In this document: positions 17,025 through 25,356 of the stretch, in pieces
Layout: the number at the start of each line of letters is the position of its first letter
Position numbering within the stretch: position 1 is the stretch's first letter
Origin: a virus
Strand: one strand, 5' to 3'
Virus record (IMG/VR): IMGVR_UViG_3300032805_000009
Span: 1 to 49,763 of that record
DNA: 49,763 nt
The notes under the pieces: model-generated
What the model saw: the letters and a program-made list of their open reading frames with translations, nothing else
Database searches by the model: none
What the model was told of the DNA's origin: nothing
Position numbers and translations under genes: made by a program

Positions 17025-18629
17025 ATGGCTGACACCGTCGCTGGCGAATTCATGGGCACGCTCCTGCAAGGCCAAGAGGTACAGGCCAACCAGCTCAACA
17101 TGCAATACCAGCGTGCGCAGCTGCAGGAGATGCTCGCCGAGGAGCCCTTCAAGATCCAGCAGATGCAGGGCACCGCCGATCTCACCAAGCTGCAGGTGCA
17201 GCGCATGCGCCGCGAGGACGAGGCTGGCCGCAACATCGCTGAGGCCATCCGCGCGGGCCAGCAGCCCGGCGCTCAACCCCTCACGATGGATCAGATCCTC
17301 AAGAAGACCAGCGAGGAGTACTTCAAGGAGGGGCTGCTGCAGCCAGCGGTCGAAGCTCAGAAGTCCGCAGCCGATCTTGCAGGCAAGCAGGCCGAGCTAG
17401 CCGAGAAGCAGCGCACGCTCTTCCAGGGCCAAGTGTCGGACTTCCGGGACTTCGTCAACCCAGCTAACGGCCACGTCACCCCGCAGCAGCTACAGCAATA
17501 CGTGCTGCAGAACCACCCCGAGCTGCTCCAGGACCCGCGCGTCGCCGCCACCTACAAGCAGCTGCTGCAGAACCCCGGCTCCTGGAACCAGGACACCCAG
17601 CGCAAGGTGTATCAGGCCATCACCACCGAGCAGCAGCGGCTCGACGATATGGCCAAGCGTGCGCGCGCGGGCGCGGACGCTGCTTATGCCGATAAGACCG
17701 AGATGGATGTAAAGGTCGATCGCATGCTGCTGGGCGCCGATACCGATTCGCGCGCCGCAGGCAGCAAGGCTGGCGCTCCGCCTCCCGATGCCCCCAAGGC
17801 ATCCATCCCTGAGATTCTCTCTGAGGCCGATGCCCTCGGTGTGCAGATGCCGGGCGATGCCAAGCTCAAGCTGGTCGCCGCGCGCGCGTGGCAGCGCAAG
17901 TACCCGACGCTGACGGCTGATGAGATCATGAAGAAGGTCGCCGAGGAGCGCGCCAACTCCCCGATCCAGCGCGGCAGCGCCGTGCAGCTGCAGCAGAACA
18001 TGCGCATCGTGGGCGCCGCCAACGTGATCGCCGGTGCCTTCGACACCTTCATGAAGATGCCGGTCTCCACCAGCGCGGGCGTCACCGGCGTCGGCGGCAA
18101 CGACACTTGGCTCGGCGTCGCTCACAACTACCTGGGTAAGAAGTTCTCCCCCGAAGTCGATAACCTGTATGCCTCCTTCCTGCCCGGCCTCAACCGCTCC
18201 GTCGCCATCGTCGATGCCTTCGGTAGTGCCTACGGCGTGGCGGGCCTTGCCGAGTCGCTCAAAGAGCAGCTGACCTTCAAGCCCGGCCAGCCGGTCAGCG
18301 CCAAGCTCGGCTCCCTCGCCGACATCCGCGACAACACCCTCAACACGCTTGATGTGGTGCAGACCAACCCCGAGGTGCCGGCGACCGTCAAAGCCAAGCT
18401 GGCGGAGATCGAGACGCGGCTGCGCACTTCGCTCCCCTTCAGCCGTAACGATGTCGTCGAATTTACCCTGAAAGGCAAGAAGGGCGAATCGCTCGGCGAG
18501 TTCGTCAAGCGCCAGGGGATCGAGCAGGCCAGCCAGCCCCTCTCGGTAGGCGATGTCCGCGGAGGCTATCGCTACACAGGCGGCGATCCGGCCGACCAGA
18601 CCAGTTGGGAGAAGGTCAGTGTCAAATGA
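17025..18629 (+). CDS. DNA ejection protein, large coiled-coil type
   Basis: 534 residues. The first ~220 residues are almost continuously helical and Gln-rich (LNMQYQRAQLQEMLAEEPF onwards), followed by a second helical region (270-330) and a more globular end. Comparable to P22 gp20/gp16-type ejected proteins, which leave the virion with the DNA and act in the envelope. It is followed by a third such protein whose GTG start lies 10 bp before its stop. Confidence 0.7.
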   Translation: MADTVAGEFMGTLLQGQEVQANQLNMQYQRAQLQEMLAEEPFKIQQMQGTADLTKLQVQRMRREDEAGRNIAEAIRAGQQPGAQPLTMDQILKKTSEEYFKEGLLQPAVEAQKSAADLAGKQAELAEKQRTLFQGQVSDFRDFVNPANGHVTPQQLQQYVLQNHPELLQDPRVAATYKQLLQNPGSWNQDTQRKVYQAITTEQQRLDDMAKRARAGADAAYADKTEMDVKVDRMLLGADTDSRAAGSKAGAPPPDAPKASIPEILSEADALGVQMPGDAKLKLVAARAWQRKYPTLTADEIMKKVAEERANSPIQRGSAVQLQQNMRIVGAANVIAGAFDTFMKMPVSTSAGVTGVGGNDTWLGVAHNYLGKKFSPEVDNLYASFLPGLNRSVAIVDAFGSAYGVAGLAESLKEQLTFKPGQPVSAKLGSLADIRDNTLNTLDVVQTNPEVPATVKAKLAEIETRLRTSLPFSRNDVVEFTLKGKKGESLGEFVKRQGIEQASQPLSVGDVRGGYRYTGGDPADQTSWEKVSVK

Positions 18630-19968
18630 CGGCCCCTGGACAGATTTTCAGCGAGCCAACTCGCAAGGGCCTTGGCTCGATTTCCAGCGCGCGCAGGCAG
18701 AGAAGCAGGCAATCGGTGGTGGGGGGCGCCCCGCTAAGTCCCCCACCATCGGTGAGCGCGTGGGCGAGGCGGCCAAGGGCTTCGATGAGCTGGCCCGTGC
18801 CGGCATTCGTGGCGTCGCTGGCACCGGCCTGGACGTTGCCGTAGGCGCGACCGCTGAGCCTGCCTACTGGCTCGATCGACTCCTGGGTGGACCGCAAGGT
18901 CCCACTCCGCTTGAAGCGAGCCGTGCAGCCCTCGATCGCGCGGTGCCCCCACCCACCAGCCAAGCCGGCAAGGTCTTCGAGACCGCCAGCGGCGCTGGTG
19001 CGGGCTTCGTGACCGGCGAGGAAGCCGCGGGCGTCGCTGCCCGTGCAGTCCCCACGATCGGCAAGCTTGGGCGCGAAGTGGGTGCTGAGGTTGCCAAGAA
19101 GGGCTGGGCGGGCCTGCCCACCCGCGTGATGCAGGCGATGGCCACCGACAAGTGGAACCTGCAGCACATCAAGGACATCTTGAAGACCGCCGGTGCCAAG
19201 CCCTTGGAGCCCGGCACCCAAGGTCAGGCTGCGATCGCACACGCCCAGGATGCCCTCGGCGAGCGCTACAACCAGCTGTACGGCAAGTTGGTCGGGGATC
19301 TGAATGCTGGCGCCAAGGGCAAGAACGCCGTCGTCCTGCGGGGCGAGCAGTTCGCCGGCTCCTTCAAGGACAAGCTCAACTACCTCAAGACCACCGCAGC
19401 CAACGAGCAGATGGCGCTGCGAGGCAAGCTCAACAACTTCATCGACACCAAGATCCTGGATCGCTTCCGGGCGAGCGGCCTGACCAGCGGCGCCTCGCTG
19501 CAGAAGATCGCGGGCGACCTGCGCATGGAGATCGAGAACTACTCCAAGCACGGGGCCACCGTAGCTGAGCGTGAGTACGCCAACGCCCTCAAGCTCGTGC
19601 AGAGCGACTTTCGCACCATGATCAAGACGGTCAACGGCCCACTCGCCTCCCAGCTGCGACAAGTCGATCGAGCCTACGCAGCGCTCGATGCCGCCTCGCG
19701 GGCTGCGGGCCGCGATGTACGTAACCTTGGGCGCTTCACCCCCGAGCAGCTACTGCAGGAGATCAAGCGCAAGTCCAGCCGCCGCATGTTCGGCGCCGGG
19801 CGCGCTGCAGGTCAGAAAGCTGCCCAGGCTGCCCAGGAAGAGATCCACACGAAGGGGGTTGGTGAGCTTGCCAAGAAAGCGGGCGGCGCGAGTGCGCGGG
19901 CTGCGGGGGGTGCAGCTGGAGGGGTCGCTGAGGGCGTGCGCTCCACTCGGGACGACGATGAGGACTAG
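18619..19968 (+). CDS. DNA ejection protein (third), with repeated GPWxDFQRA motif
   Basis: 449 residues from GTG 18619, chosen because GGGAGAAGG lies 4-12 bp upstream and the start overlaps the previous gene as elsewhere in this operon. The N-terminus holds two copies of GPWxDFQRA (residues ~5-13 and ~17-25), a tandem short linear motif. Then a helical body with an Ala/Gly-rich hydrophobic region (about 60-130) and a basic Lys/Arg/Ala-rich C-terminus with a final acidic tip (DDDED). Position after two ejection proteins fits a role in crossing the envelope during DNA entry. Confidence 0.7.
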   Translation: MSNDGPWTDFQRANSQGPWLDFQRAQAEKQAIGGGGRPAKSPTIGERVGEAAKGFDELARAGIRGVAGTGLDVAVGATAEPAYWLDRLLGGPQGPTPLEASRAALDRAVPPPTSQAGKVFETASGAGAGFVTGEEAAGVAARAVPTIGKLGREVGAEVAKKGWAGLPTRVMQAMATDKWNLQHIKDILKTAGAKPLEPGTQGQAAIAHAQDALGERYNQLYGKLVGDLNAGAKGKNAVVLRGEQFAGSFKDKLNYLKTTAANEQMALRGKLNNFIDTKILDRFRASGLTSGASLQKIAGDLRMEIENYSKHGATVAEREYANALKLVQSDFRTMIKTVNGPLASQLRQVDRAYAALDAASRAAGRDVRNLGRFTPEQLLQEIKRKSSRRMFGAGRAAGQKAAQAAQEEIHTKGVGELAKKAGGASARAAGGAAGGVAEGVRSTRDDDED

Positions 19969-20084
19969 TCCTTGTCGGTCCAGGCTGCCCAGAGCATGGC
20001 GATCACGCCAAACAGCATGTACCCGCCAAACACGAGTGCCCACAGGCCGAACAGATCGAATCCAAGGCTCACCAGGGCTGACAT
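19965..20084 (-). CDS. 39-residue single-span membrane protein on the opposite strand
   Basis: Reads MSALVSLGFDLFGLWALVFG and continues GYMLFGVIAMLWAAWTDKD: one or two hydrophobic segments and a charged C-terminal end. It lies alone on the minus strand inside the plus-strand structural operon, its stop sharing bases with the end of the ejection protein gene. A perfect TATAAT lies just upstream and a 12-bp palindrome (ATAGGCGCCTAT) spans its start codon. In P22 the same place, after the ejection protein genes, holds the immunity/superinfection-exclusion region including the membrane protein SieA; an exclusion role here is inference from position. Confidence 0.6.
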   Translation of the reverse strand: MSALVSLGFDLFGLWALVFGGYMLFGVIAMLWAAWTDKD

Positions 20085-20099
20085 AGGCGCCTATTATAC
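20083..20099 (-). promoter_or_regulatory. TATAAT box and GGCGCC palindrome before the 39-residue gene
   Basis: On the minus strand a perfect -10 hexamer TATAAT (20099-20094) is followed by the 12-bp palindrome ATAGGCGCCTAT (20083-20094) and the ATG at 20084-20082. No good -35 is seen. Transcription starting about 7 bp downstream of the -10 would give a nearly leaderless message. The palindrome core TAGGCGCCTA recurs at 33732-33743. Confidence 0.55.
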
Positions 20100-21404
20100 A
20101 TGAAGCTCCTATGGCTTGACATCGAGGGCGAAGGGCTGGGAGTGGGCCTGTGCATGCGCGCCAAGGCCCGTGGACACGATGTCCGTTTCTGGCAGCCCCC
20201 GCACAAGGGCACCGGCCTCGCCCTGCCCTACGGCGAGGGCCTGATCACCCGCATCGCCGAGTGGGAAGAGTCCATGGACTGGGCCGAGCTAATCGTCATA
20301 AATGGCAACAACCGGTACACCGAACTGTTCGCCCCATATTTCGGCAAGGGGTACCCAATACTCGGCGCAAACGCTAAGGGAGCGCAGCTGGAGCTGGACC
20401 GGGCGGTCGGCCAGCAGGTCTTTGAAGACCACGGGATAGAGACCATTCCCTATGTAACAGTGGACAGCGTCGCCGAGGCGATAGCGCACGTACAGAAGCG
20501 CAAGACCGGCGTAGTCGCCAAGCCATGGGGCGGTGACAGCAACAGCGCGATGACCTTCCTGGCGCACACGCCAGAGGAGGCGATCTTCACACTGCAGCGC
20601 TGGGAGAAGCAGGGCCTGTTTAAGGGCCAGCTGATGCTCCAGGAACTGGTCGAGGGCGTGGAGGTAGGCGTCGGCGGAATGTTTGGGCCGCATGGCTGGT
20701 GTGAGGCGATCGAAGAGAACTTCGAGTTCAAGAAGCTGATGCCCAGCAATTATGGACCGAACACCGGCGAGATGGGCACGGTCGCTCGCCACACCACCTC
20801 CAGCAAGCTCTTCGACATGCTGCTGGAGCCGCTCACCGGCTACCTGCACCAGATCAACTACGTGGGCGATATCGACGTCAATTGCATCGTGGTGGACGGC
20901 ACACCCCTGCCGCTGGAGTTCACCATGCGCTGGGGCTGGCCCGACTTCGCGTTGCGCCTGGAGGCGCTCTCAGTCGATCCGGTCGTCTTCATGGCCGCAC
21001 TGGTGGCGGGCGAGGACAGGTTTGTGGTCTCACCGGACGTGGTGGTCGGGGTGGTGATGGCGCATGGTGACTTTCCGCGGGGCGGCGATCCACTCGGCAC
21101 GCACGCGGATTTCCCAATCACCTATGAGAGCGATGCGCACGTCTATTGGGAGCATGTGAAGCGGGGCGAGCATCCCAAGCTCGACGGGGGCATGAAGCGG
21201 GGGCTGGTCACCGCCGGCAACTACGTATGTGTTTGCACCGCCAAGGGATCTTCGGTGTCGAACGCTGCGCAGAAAGCCTACGCGGTCGTGGACAGCGTGA
21301 GCTGGCCGGGCGACATTATCGTGCGCGACGACATCGGCGAGCGCCTGGAGAAGGACCTGCCTGTCCTGCAGGCCGCCGGCTTCGTTGAGGGGATGGAGTA
21401 CTGA
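20100..21404 (+). CDS. PurD-like ATP-grasp ligase
   Basis: 434 residues resembling phosphoribosylamine-glycine ligase (PurD) in layout: a Rossmann-like start (LLWLDIEGEGLGVGLCMRA), GANAKGAQLELDR (88-101) in the place of the lid-entry helix, ATP-grasp strand VVAKPWGGDS (138-147), LQELVEGVEV (180-189), GPNTGEMGT (219-227), very close to the PurD GPNTGGMG signature, and a metal-binding-type LEFTMRWGWPD. PurD joins glycine to phosphoribosylamine in purine synthesis; ATP-grasp relatives join other carboxylates and amines. Lying among tail genes away from any nucleotide genes, it may act on another substrate. No ribosome-binding site is visible before the ATG, so expression may be regulated or the start uncertain. 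Confidence 0.75.
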   Translation: MKLLWLDIEGEGLGVGLCMRAKARGHDVRFWQPPHKGTGLALPYGEGLITRIAEWEESMDWAELIVINGNNRYTELFAPYFGKGYPILGANAKGAQLELDRAVGQQVFEDHGIETIPYVTVDSVAEAIAHVQKRKTGVVAKPWGGDSNSAMTFLAHTPEEAIFTLQRWEKQGLFKGQLMLQELVEGVEVGVGGMFGPHGWCEAIEENFEFKKLMPSNYGPNTGEMGTVARHTTSSKLFDMLLEPLTGYLHQINYVGDIDVNCIVVDGTPLPLEFTMRWGWPDFALRLEALSVDPVVFMAALVAGEDRFVVSPDVVVGVVMAHGDFPRGGDPLGTHADFPITYESDAHVYWEHVKRGEHPKLDGGMKRGLVTAGNYVCVCTAKGSSVSNAAQKAYAVVDSVSWPGDIIVRDDIGERLEKDLPVLQAAGFVEGMEY

Positions 21405-21667
21405 TGGACCCAATGACAGCGCTCCTCTTCGGCCTGGGCCACGGCATGTTCAACATGGACAAGGGCGGCCTCAACGAACTGATGCAGCACCTGATCCAGC
21501 GCGGCATGGGCCAAGGCGGGCTGATGGGCGCGCTGACACCCCACAACGGTCTGACACAGCACGGTGGCACGGGCTCTCCCCTCGTGGGCGGCATGGTCGG
21601 CGGTATGCAAGGTCACGGCGGGCTCGCCCCGACGATGGGCGCGCTGCTCGGGCTGGGGATGCACTGA
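21404..21667 (+). CDS. Gly/Met-rich small protein (87 residues)
   Basis: Starts inside the TGATG overlap with the ATP-grasp gene and ends at the next gene's ATG. Composition is dominated by Gly, Met, Leu and His (GLMGALTPHNGLTQHGG, MVGGMQGHGG), suggesting a flexible or membrane-active virion component. No family recognised. Confidence 0.65.
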   Translation: MDPMTALLFGLGHGMFNMDKGGLNELMQHLIQRGMGQGGLMGALTPHNGLTQHGGTGSPLVGGMVGGMQGHGGLAPTMGALLGLGMH

Positions 21668-22374
21668 TGGGCATGCAGGGTGGCAGCCCCGGGATGGCCG
21701 ATTACTGGGCGCCAGGGGACTGGAACGCTGCCTGCTCGCTGTGCGGCCGCAAGCGCAAGTTCACCTATCTGGAGCGCAACTGGCAGGGCATGTATCGCTG
21801 CCCGGAGCACAACGAGCCCCGCCAGCCGCAGGACTTCGTGCGCGGCATCCCCGACAAGATGGGCGTGCCCTATTCGCTCTTCGAGGAGCAGACGTTCACC
21901 TCGACCACCCCGGGCTTCAGCGCCCGCGTGGTGCCGAGCGCTGTGCAGATGGTGGGCATCAGCGCGGATCTCGATACCGAGAGCGGCATCGCGCTGGAGA
22001 CCGAGGGCGGCCAGATCATCGATGTCGAGAACACGATCTACCTCTCGCCGCCGGCGAGCGTGCTACTGCCCGATTGGCTGAGCGTCCCTGAGGCTCCTCC
22101 CTGGTTCGGCAAGGGCACCGATCTGATGCCCAGTGAGACCATCAACTACCAGTGGAGCTGGGTGACGCCCAATCCGACGGTCACCATCACCAATCCGACC
22201 AGCTCATCGACCAGCTTCCAGACCGTCAACTCCAGCGCCCCTACCACACAGGCCCAGGTGGTCGTGACACTGCCCAACGGGGCCAACGTGACGCTCCTGG
22301 TAACCGTATCGATCGTGACTGTCGGCCAGACCTACGTGACCTACCCCCTTCTCATATGGGCGATGGACCTATGA
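21667..22374 (+). CDS. Virion protein with N-terminal zinc-binding motif
   Basis: 235 residues. N-terminal WAPGDWNAACSLCGRKRKF ... MYRCPEHNEPRQPQDFVRGIPD contains Cys-x2-Cys and Cys-x2-His pairs spaced like a small zinc ribbon (about residues 19-46); this motif set with the following PRQPQDF is familiar from structural-region proteins of many tailed phages. The C-terminal half is beta-rich with a long Thr/Ser/Val repeat. Overlaps the neighbours by a few bases on both sides. Confidence 0.7.
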   Translation: MGMQGGSPGMADYWAPGDWNAACSLCGRKRKFTYLERNWQGMYRCPEHNEPRQPQDFVRGIPDKMGVPYSLFEEQTFTSTTPGFSARVVPSAVQMVGISADLDTESGIALETEGGQIIDVENTIYLSPPASVLLPDWLSVPEAPPWFGKGTDLMPSETINYQWSWVTPNPTVTITNPTSSSTSFQTVNSSAPTTQAQVVVTLPNGANVTLLVTVSIVTVGQTYVTYPLLIWAMDL

Positions 22375-23408
22375 AGCTACGCAAACTCCTGGTGGTGCTC
22401 GCTCTACTGGTCCCCGGTGTGAGCTGGTGTCAGATCAAGATCAGCCAGCTCCCCGCAGGCACCACGCCCACAGGCGTCGAGCTGTTCCCCGCGGTGCAGT
22501 CCAGCAACACCGTCAGCCTGACGCTCAACCAAGTGGTCGCCCTCACGATCACCAACCTGAATGCCACCACAATCGGCAATCTGTGGTCCGGCTGCTCAAC
22601 GCTCACTGCGCTGTTCTACGGCGGGGTGTGCCAGCAGGTCGTCCAGTCGATCGCCGTGGGCACGATGCCGACCGGCTTCACCGCATCGGTCAGCCAAGCC
22701 GGCAACATCTGGACCACCAACATCAGCTACACCGCTGGGCAGTCAGCCAACCAGTTCCTCGCAACGCCCAACGGAGGCAGCGGGCCGCTCGGGCTGCGCA
22801 CGATCGTCGGGTCCGACATCCCTGCAACCAACCTTGCCTCTAACGCCAACGGCGGGGTGACGGGCATCCTGCAAGCCTCCAATGGTGGCTGCGGCACCAG
22901 CACGCTGCTCGCCTGCATCACCGCGTTGCTGCCCGCTCAGACCGGCTTCAACGGCTATGCGCTCACTACCAATGGCTCAGGCACGCTCAGCTGGCAGAAC
23001 TCCACGGTCACGCAGACCAGCGGCACCTTTGCTACGCAGATCAGCGGCTGCTCAAGCGGTGGTAGTGGAACCCTCCACTACAACAAGACGGGCAACATCG
23101 CTTCGATCTATTCCAACGGCACCATCAGCTGCAACGGCTCGGCGACCACAGCGAACTTCACGATGAACAGCGTGCCCGCTGCGATCAATCCGACCAACTC
23201 GCAGATCGTACCGTGCATGATGATTCTTGCGGCGGCGACTACGGGGATCAGCGGATATTGTCAGGTATCCGCGAATACCATCACCGTGTGGACGGCTGTT
23301 TGGAATAGCGCCTTCATTGTCCAGGGCTCGCTCAGCTCGGGCTACTTCGCCAGCGGCGTGACGCGGGGAATTGCAGCAGGGTTCTCACTCACTTATCCAT
23401 TGCAATAA
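22371..23408 (+). CDS. Fibre-like protein with an export signal
   Basis: 345 residues. It opens with a Sec-type signal peptide (MKLRKLLVVLALLVPGVSWC) and then a typical phage fibre N-terminal sequence (IKISQLPAGTTPTGVELFP). The remainder is Thr/Asn/Gly/Ser-rich with Cys pairs (SGCSTLTALF, SGCSSGGSGTLHYN). Export of a fibre-like protein is unusual, since tail fibres are assembled in the cytoplasm; similar signals occur at 44584, 44958, 46931 and 48586. ATG overlaps the previous stop (ATGA). Confidence 0.75.
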   Translation: MKLRKLLVVLALLVPGVSWCQIKISQLPAGTTPTGVELFPAVQSSNTVSLTLNQVVALTITNLNATTIGNLWSGCSTLTALFYGGVCQQVVQSIAVGTMPTGFTASVSQAGNIWTTNISYTAGQSANQFLATPNGGSGPLGLRTIVGSDIPATNLASNANGGVTGILQASNGGCGTSTLLACITALLPAQTGFNGYALTTNGSGTLSWQNSTVTQTSGTFATQISGCSSGGSGTLHYNKTGNIASIYSNGTISCNGSATTANFTMNSVPAAINPTNSQIVPCMMILAAATTGISGYCQVSANTITVWTAVWNSAFIVQGSLSSGYFASGVTRGIAAGFSLTYPLQ

Positions 23409-23409
23409 T

Positions 23410-23640
23410 ATGAACACCAACACCAACAATGATGAGTTGAAGCGCTGGCTGGAACGAGCGGTGCTGATTGCGCTGTCCGCCGGACTGGGCGGAGGCAGCG
23501 CCGTATGGCAGCACGGCTCCTCAGACAACGCGCTACAGCGCGAGCTGGATCAGATCAACCAGCACCTGGAGTACACCGATCGGCGCGTCGATTGGCTAAT
23601 GCAGCACAAGCTATCGAGCGACACCGTCGTGCACAGATGA
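23410..23640 (+). CDS. Spanin-like or holin-partner membrane protein (76 residues)
   Basis: One hydrophobic segment (about 17-33, VLIALSAGLGGGSAVW) preceded by a charged cytoplasmic start and followed by a helical coiled-coil-like tail (LQRELDQINQHLEYTDRRVDWL). This topology fits an inner-membrane spanin subunit or an antiholin. It opens the lysis cassette and overlaps the next start (ATGA). Confidence 0.65.
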   Translation: MNTNTNNDELKRWLERAVLIALSAGLGGGSAVWQHGSSDNALQRELDQINQHLEYTDRRVDWLMQHKLSSDTVVHR

Positions 23641-24065
23641 ACACCCCAGCGCCCATTCACATCCCGCTCGGCGTGCGGCTGAACAACCCCGGCTGCATCC
23701 GCTGGAACGGCACGCAGTGGCGTCATGGTTCGCCCGACACCAGCGGCTTTGTGCGCTTCGATGCTCCGGAGTGGGGCTTCCGAGCGATCGCGCTGATCCT
23801 GCATGCCTACGAGCAGCGCGGCATCCACACCATCGAGGCTGCGATCAACGAATGGTCGCCGCCGAGCGAGAACGACACCGCTGCCTACATCGAGGCGGTC
23901 TGCAATGAGTGCGGGATTGGCCCCAAGACTTTGATGTTCACGCTAGTCACACCGGCGGTGCTGACGGCGATCTGTCGGCACGAGTGCGGCGTGCAGCCCT
24001 ATGGTGCTGAGACGATCAACCTCGGCATCAGTCTGGCGGAGGCGACATGGAAAAGCGCACAGTAG
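23637..24065 (+). CDS. Lysozyme-like muralytic/structural protein (LNNPGxIR family)
   Basis: 142 residues, ATG overlapping the preceding TGA. VRLNNPGCIRWNGTQWRHG, then FVRFDAPEWGFRAIALILHAYEQRGIHTIEAAINEWSPP and NDTAAYIEAVCNECG form the conserved pattern of a widespread phage lysozyme-superfamily domain, whose members have been annotated as structural protein P5 or endolysin-like. The place between a spanin-like gene and a two-span holin argues for an endolysin cutting peptidoglycan. Catalytic residues cannot be assigned with certainty by eye. Confidence 0.75.
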   Translation: MNTPAPIHIPLGVRLNNPGCIRWNGTQWRHGSPDTSGFVRFDAPEWGFRAIALILHAYEQRGIHTIEAAINEWSPPSENDTAAYIEAVCNECGIGPKTLMFTLVTPAVLTAICRHECGVQPYGAETINLGISLAEATWKSAQ

Positions 24066-24457
24066 ATATGACTCTGGCACGGGCGCAGATCGCCCTGGCC
24101 TTCTTTCTGGTCATGGTCTTTTTCTCGCTGACGGTTCTGATACTGATAGCCATCGCGCGAGGCCACATCACGATGGACGGGGCGACCGGTGCACTGATCA
24201 ACACCGCCGTGACCGCATCCATCACGATGTCTGGCACGGCGATCGGATACTTTTTCCTTCGCACACGACATGGAGATAGCAATGGCGGATCCAGTAGTGA
24301 AAGCAGCAGTCCCGGCCCTGGTGGCGACACTCCAGGCCCTTCAAACCTTCATGGCAAACCTGGGGACGGACCCAGCGCAGGTGCCGGCCAAGCTGCCGGG
24401 AGCCCTGCAGGTGTTTCTCGGAACGGTGGAGTTACAGTTCCCCCAGCTGGTAACTAG
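24047..24457 (+). CDS. Holin
   Basis: 136 residues. Two hydrophobic segments (about 14-37, IALAFFLVMVFFSLTVLILI; about 48-71, ALINTAVTASITMSGTAIGYFFL) with a short turn fit a class II-type holin that permeabilises the inner membrane. The last ~60 residues are low-complexity Gly/Ser/Pro encoded where the next gene is read in the +1 frame (24282-24457); the hydrophilic tail may exist only because of that overlap. It overlaps the endolysin gene by 19 bp. Confidence 0.7.
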   Translation: MEKRTVDMTLARAQIALAFFLVMVFFSLTVLILIAIARGHITMDGATGALINTAVTASITMSGTAIGYFFLRTRHGDSNGGSSSESSSPGPGGDTPGPSNLHGKPGDGPSAGAGQAAGSPAGVSRNGGVTVPPAGN

Positions 24458-24533
24458 CGAAGTTGGTGCGCTACAGACCGACATCAACACCAAGGTCAAC
24501 GGCTGGATCACCATGCTGCAGGCGATCCAATGA
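24282..24533 (+). CDS. Small helical protein overlapping the holin gene (83 residues)
   Basis: ATG 24282 follows GGAGAT by 4 bp. The product (MADPVVKAAVPALVATLQAL onward) is a regular amphipathic helix protein, Ala/Leu/Val-rich without a clear membrane span, ending VNGWITMLQAIQ. It shares 176 bp with the holin frame. A lysis-timing role is possible from its place in the cassette; no family recognised. Confidence 0.7.
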   Translation: MADPVVKAAVPALVATLQALQTFMANLGTDPAQVPAKLPGALQVFLGTVELQFPQLVTSEVGALQTDINTKVNGWITMLQAIQ

Positions 24534-24763
24534 GCGTGCTCGCACTGATCAGCACCATCAACTCCCTCATCGACGGGGGCGAGAGCCTCGCCAAGGTGGT
24601 CGAGTACGTGAAGAACTCGCCGCTTGGCAAGAAGATCGAGGCGGATCATCAGGCCGAAGTCGCTGAGTTTGTCGCCCAGGCAAAGCGCGACTATCCCAAC
24701 ATGCCGCTCTCCAATGCTGAGGCGATGGAGAATCTGAAGACGATGGGGGTTCAGAGTAATTGA
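24530..24763 (+). CDS. Small lysis-cassette protein of unknown function (77 residues)
   Basis: Starts with an ATGA overlap. Helical and charged (LISTINSLIDGGESLAKVVEYV, later EADHQAEVAEFVAQAKRDYP), no membrane segment. It overlaps the TTG start of the following hydrolase by 4 bp, indicating coupled translation. Function unknown. Confidence 0.7.
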   Translation: MSVLALISTINSLIDGGESLAKVVEYVKNSPLGKKIEADHQAEVAEFVAQAKRDYPNMPLSNAEAMENLKTMGVQSN

Positions 24764-25356
24764 GCATCCATCTGATCCACGGCATCCACACGGCAGGGAG
24801 CGATCAGGCACCCGAGTACCTGATTCAGTACCTGCCGGGCACCGTCTACTATCCCGACTACGGCTACGAGCTAGCGCTTACGACGCGGCTTATCAATCCG
24901 ATGATCGTCGGGACGATAGAGCCATACGTTGCCCCAGGGGACACTCTGATCGGACACAGCAATGGTTGTGCCATCGCGCTGGAGCTTGTAGAGCGCGGCG
25001 CACCAGTAGACGGTCTTGTGTTCATCAACGCGGCTCTCAATGCACAGGTAAAACTGCCCGACCGCATTCTTTGGTGTGACATCTACTTCAATGCGGGTGA
25101 CACCGTCACGGAAGCGGCAAAGGTAGCGGCGGCGCTTGGGCTTGTGGACACGACGTGGGGAGAGATGGGCCATAGTGGTTACTCAGGTAGGGATGCCAGG
25201 GTGACGAATATCAACTGTGGAGCTACGGCGGGCCTACCAGCGGTCAGCGGACACAGCGACATCTTTAGCTCCCGCTGCTTGCCTGCTTGGGGGCCGCAGA
25301 TCGCCGCTCGTCTGCAGTCCGCGGGTTCACGAGGTAGCGCTTCCCGCCCGGCATAA
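24760..25356 (+). CDS. Alpha/beta hydrolase (esterase-like) in the lysis cassette
   Basis: 198 residues from a TTG start overlapping the previous stop (TTGA) with GGGGGTT upstream. Contains the nucleophile elbow GHSNG (65-69, Ser67) after a hydrophobic strand, an oxyanion-type HGIHTAG near the start (7-13), and candidate acid and His residues (FNAGDTV; GHSGYSGRD or SGHSDIF). It is short for the fold. Lipolytic lysis enzymes (LysB) are known mainly from mycobacteriophages, so an esterase here may attack outer-membrane lipid or surface polysaccharide. The gene runs 92 bp into the convergent helicase gene. Confidence 0.7.
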   Translation: MSIHLIHGIHTAGSDQAPEYLIQYLPGTVYYPDYGYELALTTRLINPMIVGTIEPYVAPGDTLIGHSNGCAIALELVERGAPVDGLVFINAALNAQVKLPDRILWCDIYFNAGDTVTEAAKVAAALGLVDTTWGEMGHSGYSGRDARVTNINCGATAGLPAVSGHSDIFSSRCLPAWGPQIAARLQSAGSRGSASRPA

